Below are positions 57,829 through 64,000 of a stretch of DNA of 64,000 nt, piece by piece; position 1 is the stretch's first letter, and every line of letters begins with the position of its first letter. Source of the stretch: Gillisia sp. CAL575 (lineage in GTDB: Bacteria; Bacteroidota; Bacteroidia; Flavobacteriales; Flavobacteriaceae); NCBI RefSeq assembly GCF_000403785.1, contig NZ_APHJ01000037.1, forward strand, positions 1 through 64,000, in the 5' to 3' direction. The notes beneath the pieces are model-generated. The model worked only from the letters and a program-made list of their open reading frames with translations. It was not told the DNA's origin and made no database searches. The position numbers and the translations under genes were made by a program.

Positions 57829-57830
57829 TT

Positions 57831-58424
57831 ATGGAAGAAAGAAATGAATTATATCCAATTTTCCTGAAAGTAAATAAGCTTAATGTGCTTATTGTGGGAG
57901 GTGGTAATGTGGGGCTTGAAAAATTACATTTTCTGTTGAAATCAAGTCCTAGGGCAAATGTGGAAATGGTCGCGAAATACTTTAAGCCAGAGACCATAGC
58001 ATTAGCAGAAAAACATCAGGTAAAACTTACTAAGAGAAGGTATAAACGCAAATATTTAAAAGGAAGGCATCTGGTAATTGCCACTACCGATAGCCCTAAG
58101 TTGAACAAAAAGATATACCTACAGGCTCGAAAGAGGTATCTCTTGGCAAATATAGCAGACACCCCGGAATTATGTGATTTTTATATGGGAGGAATAGTGA
58201 ATAAGGGGCATGTGAAAATCGCTATTTCTACGAACGGAAAATCTCCTACAACTGCGAAAAGATTGCGTCAGTTATTTGAAGAAATCATACCAGATGATAT
58301 CAATTTGATGGTTGAGAATTTAAATGAATTCAGAAAAACTGTCAAAGGAGATTTTGAAAGTAAAGTAGCTCAAATGAATAAAATAACAGAAACATTAATT
58401 GAAAAAAAAGTTAAGAATGATTAA
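57831..58424 (+). CDS. precorrin-2 dehydrogenase / sirohydrochlorin ferrochelatase-like
   Basis: 197 aa, Met8p/CysG-N/SirC type. YPIFLKVNKLNVLIVGGGNV near the N-terminus is the NAD-binding loop, HLVIATTDSPKLNKKIY, LANIADTPELCDFYMGGIVN near residue 105 and KIAISTNGKSPTTAKRLRQL. It oxidises precorrin-2 and may insert iron to give siroheme; whether it is bifunctional is not visible. Overlaps fnr by 8 nt. Confidence 0.9.
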   Translation: MEERNELYPIFLKVNKLNVLIVGGGNVGLEKLHFLLKSSPRANVEMVAKYFKPETIALAEKHQVKLTKRRYKRKYLKGRHLVIATTDSPKLNKKIYLQARKRYLLANIADTPELCDFYMGGIVNKGHVKIAISTNGKSPTTAKRLRQLFEEIIPDDINLMVENLNEFRKTVKGDFESKVAQMNKITETLIEKKVKND

Positions 58425-59481
58425 AACAGATCTTTTAATAATAGGCGCAGGGCCAACCGGTCTCTTTACTGTTTTTGAAGCAGGTTTGCTAAAGTTGAAG
58501 ACACATTTAATAGACGCCCTTCCCCAGCCTGGTGGGCAATGTTCCGAGATTTATCCTAAAAAACCGATCTATGATATTCCGGCTTTTCCGGAGATCTTGG
58601 CGGGAGACTTGGTGAAGAATTTAATGGAACAGATTAGGCCCTTTAAACCTGGTTTTACATTGGGTGAACGGGCGGAAACCATTGAGAAATTGGAGGACGA
58701 TACATTTATTGTAACTACTAATAAAGGCACCAAGCATCATGCGCCGGTCGTTGTAATAGCAGGTGGTTTGGGTTCTTTTGAACCAAGAAAGCCACCAATT
58801 GTCAATATTGCAGATTATGAGGATAAAGGTGTGAATTATTTTATCAAGGATCCGGAGGTTTACCGAGATAAGAAAGTGATCATAGCTGGAGGAGGAGACT
58901 CTGCTTTAGACTGGGTGATATTTCTTGCAGATGTGGCATCTGAGGTTTCACTGGTGCATCGCCGAAATGATTTTAGAGGGGCTTTAGATTCTGTTGAAAA
59001 AGTTTCAGAACTGGCAAATCTTGGAAAGATCAATCTAATTACAAATGCTGAAATTGTTGGACTTACTGGGGAGGATCAACTTGAAAAAGTAGTGATTCGA
59101 CACAGAGATGAGGCTAGAGGCGAGGAGTTTAAGGATGTAGACGCTTTTATTCCATTATTTGGACTTTCTCCTAAATTGGGCCCCATGGCTAATTGGGGCT
59201 TAGAAATCGAGAAGAATGCTATAAAAGTCGATAACTCATACGATTATCAAACCAATATTCCTGGGATCTATGCCATTGGAGATGTGAATACCTATAAAGG
59301 TAAATTAAAGTTGATACTTTCAGGATTTCATGAAGCAGCAATAATGTGCCAGAGTGCCTACCAAAGGATCAATCCCGGTAAAAAGTATGTGTTGAAATAT
59401 ACTACTGTGGGTGGCGTGGAAGGATTTGATGGCACTAAAAAGGAAGCAAAGAAAGAAGTTGTGCAAAGTATTGGAGTTTAA
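58417..59481 (+). CDS. ferredoxin/flavodoxin-NADP+ reductase (thioredoxin reductase-like)
   Basis: 354 aa FAD enzyme of the YumC/TrxR-like FNR family. LLIIGAGPTGLFTVFEAGLL (FAD), LPQPGGQCSEIYPKKPIYDI near residue 45, VIIAGGGDSALDWVIFLADV near residue 155 (NADPH) and GIYAIGDVNTYKGKLKLILS near residue 285. It lacks a CxxC disulfide, so it is not a thioredoxin reductase. The ATG overlaps the sirC stop. As last gene of the operon it should reduce the ferredoxin that feeds sir. Confidence 0.92.
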   Translation: MIKTDLLIIGAGPTGLFTVFEAGLLKLKTHLIDALPQPGGQCSEIYPKKPIYDIPAFPEILAGDLVKNLMEQIRPFKPGFTLGERAETIEKLEDDTFIVTTNKGTKHHAPVVVIAGGLGSFEPRKPPIVNIADYEDKGVNYFIKDPEVYRDKKVIIAGGGDSALDWVIFLADVASEVSLVHRRNDFRGALDSVEKVSELANLGKINLITNAEIVGLTGEDQLEKVVIRHRDEARGEEFKDVDAFIPLFGLSPKLGPMANWGLEIEKNAIKVDNSYDYQTNIPGIYAIGDVNTYKGKLKLILSGFHEAAIMCQSAYQRINPGKKYVLKYTTVGGVEGFDGTKKEAKKEVVQSIGV

Positions 59482-59554
59482 TTTCTTTTAAAATTGAGGC
59501 TGCATATATTTCAAATTGAATAAAGACAGCTAATCTTAATTTAAGATCCTTTAA

Positions 59555-59586
59555 TTGCTCAATCCTAAAAGGAATCCTATTTTTGT
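59555..59586 (+). promoter_or_regulatory. promoter of the cysH2-cysD-cysN operon
   Basis: TTG (59555-59557), 20-nt spacer, then TA (59578-59579) and TTTG (59583-59586) separated by three T instead of two, a near match to TAnnTTTG. The putative Rrf2 operator follows after 3 nt. Confidence 0.5.
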
Positions 59587-59589
59587 CAA

Positions 59590-59614
59590 CCTATTAATCC
59601 TATAGGATAATAGA
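59590..59614. promoter_or_regulatory. putative Rrf2 operator 2
   Basis: ACCTATTAATCCTATAGG followed by ATAATAG, with a perfect CCTAT/ATAGG inverted repeat around a 7-nt centre. It shares 20 of 25 bases with 53859-53883 and sits in the same place relative to the promoter. Confidence 0.62.
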
Positions 59615-59689
59615 ATTATTGATAATAATGACCCTCTATTTTGAACATGAACCCATTTGGAATACTATCAATTTTCGAAAAGATTAATT

Positions 59690-60319
59690 ATGAAAAAATA
59701 TTCAGAAGAAGAAATACTAGCTCTTAATACACGATTCAAAGGAGTATCACCTTCAGAAATTATAAGCTGGGCAATTCAAGATGCAGAAAGACCGGTAGTA
59801 ACTACCAACTTCAGACCTTACGAAGCGGCTATTCTACAGGCTAGTGTAGCTGTAGTTCCTGAGATCAAGATCGTTTGGTGTGATACCGGATATAACACCC
59901 CGGAAACTTACAGACATGCAGAGGAATTGATCGCTCAACTTGATTTAAACGTCAAATTATATACTCCGTTGCAAACTGCAGCACATCGCGATATCCTTTT
60001 TGGAGGAATTCCTCAGGTGGAGGATAACAGGCATATAGAATTTACTAATCAGGTAAAATTAGAGCCATTTTTGAGAGCGATGGGAGAATTAAAACCGGAT
60101 GTTTGGTTTACTAATCTAAGAAAAGGACAAACAGCTTTTAGAGACAGTATCGATATTCTAAGTTATAGTAAAGACGGCATTTTAAAAGTGAGCCCTTTTT
60201 ATCATTGGAGTGATGAGGAATTGGACTCCTATCTACTAGAACATCAATTACCGAATGAATTTAAATATTTCGATCCTACAAAAGTGCTTTCCAATAGAGA
60301 GTGCGGATTACATTCATAA
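59690..60319 (+). CDS. cysH: phosphoadenylyl/adenylyl-sulfate reductase, catalytic copy
   Basis: 209 aa. KYSEEEILALNTRFKGVSPS, VVTTNFRPYEAAILQASVAV, KIVWCDTGYNTPETYRHAEE, WFTNLRKGQTAFRDSIDILS, and the intact C-terminal RECGLHS with the redox Cys. It has no CC...CxxC iron-sulfur motif, so it looks like a PAPS-type enzyme, although no APS kinase gene is in the window. Start at 59690, not the TTG at 59657. First gene of the operon with cysD and cysN. Confidence 0.92.
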   Translation: MKKYSEEEILALNTRFKGVSPSEIISWAIQDAERPVVTTNFRPYEAAILQASVAVVPEIKIVWCDTGYNTPETYRHAEELIAQLDLNVKLYTPLQTAAHRDILFGGIPQVEDNRHIEFTNQVKLEPFLRAMGELKPDVWFTNLRKGQTAFRDSIDILSYSKDGILKVSPFYHWSDEELDSYLLEHQLPNEFKYFDPTKVLSNRECGLHS

Positions 60320-60329
60320 AAAGCAGAAA

Positions 60330-61229
60330 ATGAACAACATATTAAATCAAAATCCATTGGAAAGTGAAGCTATCTATATTTTTAGAGAAGTGGTAACTCA
60401 GTTTGAAAATCCTGTGTTGCTTTTTTCTGGAGGTAAAGATTCTATTACTTTGGTAAGGCTGGCAGAAAAGGCCTTTTTTCCTTCCAAGATCCCATTCCCT
60501 TTAATGCATATAGATACGGGGCATAATTTTCCTGAAACCATCGAGTTTAGAGATAAGCTTGTTAAAGAAATGGGACTTCAGCTCATTGTAAGAAAGGTAC
60601 AGGACGATATAGATAATGGAAAGTCTGTTGAAGAAACCGGGAAATATTCCAGTAGGAACAGTTTACAAACAAACACACTTCTGGAGGCGATCGAAGAATT
60701 TAAGTTTGATGCCTGTATTGGTGGAGCCCGAAGAGATGAGGAGAAAGCCAGAGCCAAGGAGCGTATATTCTCTGTGAGAAACGACTTTGGAGAGTGGGAT
60801 GAAAAAAATCAGCGGCCGGAAGTATTTGATATGCTTAATGGACGGATAGAAATAGGACAGAACGTTCGTGTTTTTCCTATTTCTAACTGGACAGAATTGG
60901 ATGTTTGGAAATATATCGATCAGGAAAAAATCAAAATTCCATCGATCTATTTTTCACATGAACGTGAGATATTTGAACGCGATGGGCTAATCTGGACTGC
61001 TTCAGAACATGTTTTTAAGGACGAGTTAGAAGAGGTTAAAACTAGAAATGTGAGGTTTAGAACTGTAGGAGATGTTACCTGTACTGCTGCTGTAGAATCT
61101 CATGCCAGAACTATAGAGCAAATTGTCCATGAGATCACCAATTCGCCAATTTCTGAGCGTGGTGCCAGAATAGATGATAAACGATCTGAAGCGGCAATGG
61201 AAACAAGAAAACAACAAGGTTACTTTTAA
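60330..61229 (+). CDS. cysD: sulfate adenylyltransferase subunit 2
   Basis: 299 aa ATP sulfurylase catalytic subunit that forms APS from sulfate and ATP. PVLLFSGGKDSITLVRLAEK near residue 31 is the PP-loop; PLMHIDTGHNFPETIEFRD, CIGGARRDEEKARAKERIFS near residue 132 and ISNWTELDVWKYI are conserved. The C-terminus RGARIDDKRSEAAMETRKQQ is typical. The ATG at 60330 is chosen over in-frame codons inside cysH2. Ten bp separate it from cysH2 and 15 from cysN. Confidence 0.96.
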   Translation: MNNILNQNPLESEAIYIFREVVTQFENPVLLFSGGKDSITLVRLAEKAFFPSKIPFPLMHIDTGHNFPETIEFRDKLVKEMGLQLIVRKVQDDIDNGKSVEETGKYSSRNSLQTNTLLEAIEEFKFDACIGGARRDEEKARAKERIFSVRNDFGEWDEKNQRPEVFDMLNGRIEIGQNVRVFPISNWTELDVWKYIDQEKIKIPSIYFSHEREIFERDGLIWTASEHVFKDELEEVKTRNVRFRTVGDVTCTAAVESHARTIEQIVHEITNSPISERGARIDDKRSEAAMETRKQQGYF

Positions 61230-61244
61230 ATAATAAATAACAAT

Positions 61245-62501
61245 ATGGAAGTTCTAAAAATAGCAACTGCAGGAAGTGTAGATGATGGTAAGAGTACGTT
61301 GATAGGAAGACTGTTGTATGACACCAAATCCCTGACTACAGATAAATTGGAAGCTATAGAAAAAAGCAGCCGAAAGAAAGGTCTGGATTATCTCGATTTC
61401 TCATTGGCTACAGATGGCTTGGTGGCAGAGCGGGAGCAAGGAATCACAATAGATGTTGCACATATATATTTTTCAACCAAAAAGAAGAGCTATATAATTG
61501 CAGATACTCCCGGTCATGTGGAATATACAAGAAACATGGTGACTGGAGCTTCTACTTCACAGATTTCGATAATTTTGATCGATGCCAGAAAAGGGGTGAT
61601 CGAGCAAACTCAGCGGCACTTTTTTATCAATAATCTCTTGAGGTTAAAAGAAGTTGTAGTGGCAGTGAATAAAATGGATCTGGTGAATTATTCTGAAGAT
61701 GTTTTCAACGAAATAGTTTCAGAGTTTAAAAAGATCCAAGAGGAAAGCGAGTATAAAGATCAAAAAGTGACTTTTATTCCTGTGAGTGCATTGTGGGGTG
61801 AAAATATTGCTAAAGCTTCTACCAATATGGAGTGGTATACAGGGAATACGGTATTAGATCATCTTGAAAATATTAATGCTGAAGATTTTCAGAAAAGTAC
61901 CCAAACCAGATTTCCAGTTCAAACCGTTATTAGACCTAAAACCGAAGATCATAGAGATTTCAGAGGTTATGCCGGAAAGTTGAATGGTGGCAATCTAAAA
62001 GTGGGAGAATCTGTTACTGTTTTACCGAGTTTAACCAGCAGTAGGATCAAGGAGATATATTTTTTTGATAAGAAGTATGTGGAGGCAAGCTCAGGGAGTT
62101 CTGTAACAATTACTTTGGAGGATGATATAAACATTACCCGAGGAGATACTTTGGTGAAATCTGATGAGGTAGCGGAGTCTTTTAAGAATTTAAGATCTAC
62201 CATTTGTTGGATGGATTCAAAATCTTTGGTTCCAGGTGCCAAGTATTTACTTCAACATAATACAAACCGAATCCTTACTAAAATAGATTCTATTGAAACC
62301 TTGAAGATTGGGAATTATGATGCGGGGGAGATAAATTCAAATTTGCAGATAAATCAAATAGGGCAAGTAACTTTAAAACTAAGTAAGAACATTTATGCCG
62401 ATACTTACGAGAATAATCCTGAGAATGGAAGATTCATTTTAATAGACCCTGCAACCAATACTACGGCTGGAGTAGGTTTTATTAATTCATTGAATATCTA
62501 A
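61245..62501 (+). CDS. cysN: sulfate adenylyltransferase subunit 1 (GTPase)
   Basis: 418 aa EF-Tu-like GTPase that drives ATP sulfurylase. G1 is GSVDDGKSTLIGRLLYD near residue 10, G3 is ADTPGHVEYTRNMVTGAS near residue 86, and G4 is VAVNKMDLVNYSEDV near residue 138; two beta-barrel domains follow. It has no C-terminal APS kinase domain (compare CysNC fusions), so PAPS formation would need a separate cysC elsewhere. Last gene of its operon. Confidence 0.95.
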   Translation: MEVLKIATAGSVDDGKSTLIGRLLYDTKSLTTDKLEAIEKSSRKKGLDYLDFSLATDGLVAEREQGITIDVAHIYFSTKKKSYIIADTPGHVEYTRNMVTGASTSQISIILIDARKGVIEQTQRHFFINNLLRLKEVVVAVNKMDLVNYSEDVFNEIVSEFKKIQEESEYKDQKVTFIPVSALWGENIAKASTNMEWYTGNTVLDHLENINAEDFQKSTQTRFPVQTVIRPKTEDHRDFRGYAGKLNGGNLKVGESVTVLPSLTSSRIKEIYFFDKKYVEASSGSSVTITLEDDINITRGDTLVKSDEVAESFKNLRSTICWMDSKSLVPGAKYLLQHNTNRILTKIDSIETLKIGNYDAGEINSNLQINQIGQVTLKLSKNIYADTYENNPENGRFILIDPATNTTAGVGFINSLNI

Positions 62502-62568
62502 TCTCCCACACATTTGATAACCTATATTCATTCTGGATTTATTAAATTTGACCAAATTGTGAAATAAA

Positions 62569-62991
62569 ATGAAGATCCATTTAAAACGTTTGAATAACAA
62601 CTATCTTTTTGAAACTAAAAATGAACGAGGAGATGTTGTGCTTCTTGATAACAAATCTGAAGAAGAACCAAAGGGCTCCAGTCCAATGGATCTTATTTTG
62701 AGAGGAATTGCAGGGTGTAGTAGTATAGATGTTGTAATGATATTAAAGAAGCAGCAGCATGAACTCGAAGATTTACAAGTAGAGGTAGAAGGTTTTCGCG
62801 AAGATGGTGCTGTACCAAATGTCTTTAAAAAAATCAATTTAAATTTTATTTTAAAAGGAGATGTACCTGCTACCAAAGTTATAAGAGCAGTGAAATTGTC
62901 TATGGAGAAATATTGTTCGGTTTCAAAGATGTTAGAAAAAGCTGCGACTATCACTTATTCAATTTCCCTAAATGATGAAGAAATTAATTGA
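62569..62991 (+). CDS. OsmC-family protein
   Basis: 140 aa. The peroxidatic Cys is in LRGIAGCSSIDVVMIL near residue 50 and the resolving-type Cys in MEKYCSVSKMLEKAA near residue 117. The family includes thiol-dependent organic peroxide reductases and redox proteins. It follows cysN by 67 bp with no terminator seen between, and might be read from the same promoter. Confidence 0.87.
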   Translation: MKIHLKRLNNNYLFETKNERGDVVLLDNKSEEEPKGSSPMDLILRGIAGCSSIDVVMILKKQQHELEDLQVEVEGFREDGAVPNVFKKINLNFILKGDVPATKVIRAVKLSMEKYCSVSKMLEKAATITYSISLNDEEIN

Positions 62992-63112
62992 GTTTAATCG
63001 CTCATCGCGATAGCTATTGGGATGCCTCGATTTGTTAAAAGAGGTTATTCCGTTTAAATATCGAGATACATTTAGTGAGTTTACTAGAAAGTTCTAGATT
63101 TAATAGTTAGCA

Positions 63113-63143
63113 TTTGGATATGCTTAAACTAAGTGTATCTTTA
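63113..63143 (+). promoter_or_regulatory. promoter of metH
   Basis: TTTG (63113-63116), 19-nt spacer, TATCTTTA (63136-63143), one mismatch to TAnnTTTG. It would start the transcript about 30 nt before the SAM-I aptamer. The preceding 62992-63110 gap holds no gene, only an ATCGCGATAGCTATTGGGAT motif of the kind repeated in Flavobacteria. Confidence 0.55.
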
Positions 63144-63178
63144 CAAGATATTTAAGTTCTTATTTTTATTTAATAAAC

Positions 63179-63278
63179 GTTATCAAGAAAGGTGGAGGGA
63201 TAAGACCCTATGAAACCTTGGCAACCCTCCTTTTGGAGAAGGTGCTACATTCTACTGCCTTTTGTGCAGATAGATAAC
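63179..63278 (+). ncRNA. SAM-I (S-box) riboswitch of metH
   Basis: Classical S-box layout. P1 is GTTATC (63179-63184) with GATAAC (63273-63278). The conserved core AAGAAAGGTGGAGGGA, GACCCTATGAAACC and TTGGCAACC follows in order, with the P3/P4 hairpins CTCCTTTTGGAG and CTGCCTTTTGTGCAG after it. It lies 50 nt before the metH ATG. No strong terminator follows (only AAAAGAATTCTTTT), so control may be on translation. Confidence 0.92.
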
Positions 63279-63328
63279 AAAAAGAATTCTTTTCACTCCT
63301 CTTTTTTGATACATATATACTTTATCAT

Positions 63329-64000
63329 ATGTCAAAATTAGAAGAGATCCTTTCCAAAAAAATATTAATCCTCGATGGTGCAATGGGTACCATGCTTCAA
63401 GAATATAAATTCTCTGAAGAAGATTTCCGTGGTTCTCGTTTTGCCGATTGGCCAAAATCCCTAAAGGGGAATAATGATCTTTTATCGCTTACCCAGCCTC
63501 ATGCTATCGAGGAGATCCATAGGAAATATTTTCTAGCAGGTGCAGATATTGTAGAGACCAATACCTTTTCTGGAACTACTATTGCCATGGCAGATTATGG
63601 AATGGAAGAGCTGGTTTATGAGCTAAATTTTGAATCGTCCAGGATCGCTAAAAAAGTAGCAGTAGAACTTACTTTAAAAGAGCCTTCTAAACCGAGGTTT
63701 GTAGCTGGTGCAATTGGACCTACCAACAAAACGGCCAGCATGTCCCCGGAAGTGAATGATCCCGGGTATAGAGCCATTTCCTTTGAGCAATTATTAGTTG
63801 CCTATAAACTACAAGCCCGGGCCTTAATAGAAGGTGGCGTAGATGTTTTATTGGTAGAAACGGTATTTGACACCCTAAATGCAAAAGCTGCTTTATACGC
63901 AATAGATGAATTAAAAGAGGAACTTAATTCTGAAATTCCTGTTATGATAAGTGGGACTATTACAGATGCTTCTGGGAGAACGCTTTCCGGGCAAACTGCT
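63329..64000 (+). CDS. metH: methionine synthase, homocysteine methyltransferase domain (3' end off window)
   Basis: The first 224 codons of a B12-type methionine synthase; the window ends in frame. [20 protein letters not shown] at the N-terminus, [60 protein letters not shown] and [20 protein letters not shown] are the Hcy-binding barrel signatures. Many Flavobacteria split MetH, with this barrel as a separate ~330-aa protein; the missing end prevents a decision. Methyl transfer here completes methionine synthesis under SAM-I control. Confidence 0.93.
   Translation, partial: MSKLEEILSKKILILDGAMGTMLQEYKFSEEDFRGSRFADWPKSLKGNNDLLSLTQPHAIEEIHRKYFLAGADIVETNTFSGTTIAMADYGMEELVYELNFESSRIAKKVAVELTLKEPSKPRFVAGAIGPTNKTASMSPEVNDPGYRAISFEQLLVAYKLQARALIEGGVDVLLVETVFDTLNAKAALYAIDELKEELNSEIPVMISGTITDASGRTLSGQTA

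Noticed and set aside
59629-59688. A 19-codon ORF before cysH2 (MTLYFEHEPIWN...) as a leader peptide
   Set aside because: It has no Met/Cys run, and no terminator hairpin follows before cysH2.
1-64000. Mobile elements, phage genes, CRISPR arrays, tRNA or rRNA genes
   Set aside because: No transposase, integrase, regularly spaced repeats or tRNA-like cloverleaf was recognised on either strand while reading.

Overview
The window is a 64 kb piece of an AT-rich Flavobacteriaceae chromosome, most like marine Gramella/Christiangramia-type genomes. This is inferred from gene content: DUF5686 proteins, CarboxypepD_reg-like outer-membrane proteins, stand-alone PdhB, ferredoxin-type sulfite reductase and TonB-domain lipoproteins. 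The promoters agree: many starts are preceded by the Bacteroidetes -7 box TAnnTTTG, sometimes with a TTG/TTTG 19-21 nt further up, and almost no gene has a Shine-Dalgarno site. I saw no rRNA, tRNA, CRISPR array, transposase or phage module.

Layout. 0-3.5 kb: a translesion pair, dinB and a second dnaE (cut by the left edge), behind a perfect 32-bp palindrome. 3.7-9.3 kb: membrane and soluble pyrophosphatases and a DUF5686 protein. 9.3-12.3 kb: pdhB, divergent from etfBA. 12.3-17.6 kb: BFN nuclease, CNT nucleoside transporter, two TonB-domain proteins, YihY, thyA. 17.9-21.6 kb: ergothioneine genes egtB-egtD, DUF427 and a class V aminotransferase-fold enzyme. 21.6-28.1 kb: 2TM protein, folA, flavin-binding protein, fabD, amidohydrolase, DegT aminotransferase, waaA. 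28.2-29.1 kb: three tiny acidic lipoproteins. 29.1-29.9 kb: a LexA-like XRE-S24 repressor that carries the dinB half-site in its own promoter. 30-44.7 kb: stress and metabolic genes (DUF892, App1, sterol desaturase-like, dNK, DUF302, AraC-ALDH-DUF779, a 1097-aa propeller-amidohydrolase, UspA, hydroxyacid and acyl-CoA dehydrogenases).

44.8-64 kb is a contiguous sulfur and methionine region and the most interesting part. It holds metK, metY-metX-hsd-metZ, a second hsd, an Rrf2 regulator, DUF2061-cysH1-sir-cobA-sirC-fnr, cysH2-cysD-cysN, osmC and metH (cut by the right edge). Sulfate is activated by CysDN, reduced by CysH and by Sir (siroheme from CobA/SirC, electrons from Fnr), and sulfide is fixed onto activated homoserine (Hsd, MetX, MetY/MetZ), then methylated (MetH) and activated (MetK).

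Nearly every step carries its own sensor. metK has a SAM-II-like aptamer with a downstream anti-aptamer strand. metH has a SAM-I (S-box) riboswitch. Five short ORFs rich in Met and/or Cys codons precede intrinsic terminators in front of metY (two in series), hsd2 (two in series) and sir (one inside the operon). In each, the 3' part of the leader can pair with the terminator 5' arm, giving a ribosome-controlled antiterminator. Finally, a shared ACCTAyTAAkCCkATAGG motif sits just downstream of the promoter elements of both cysH operons, next to an Rrf2 (CymR/IscR-family) gene. I regard the Met/Cys leader-peptide attenuators, and the S24 repressor/dinB-dnaE operator pair, as the main candidates for undescribed systems.
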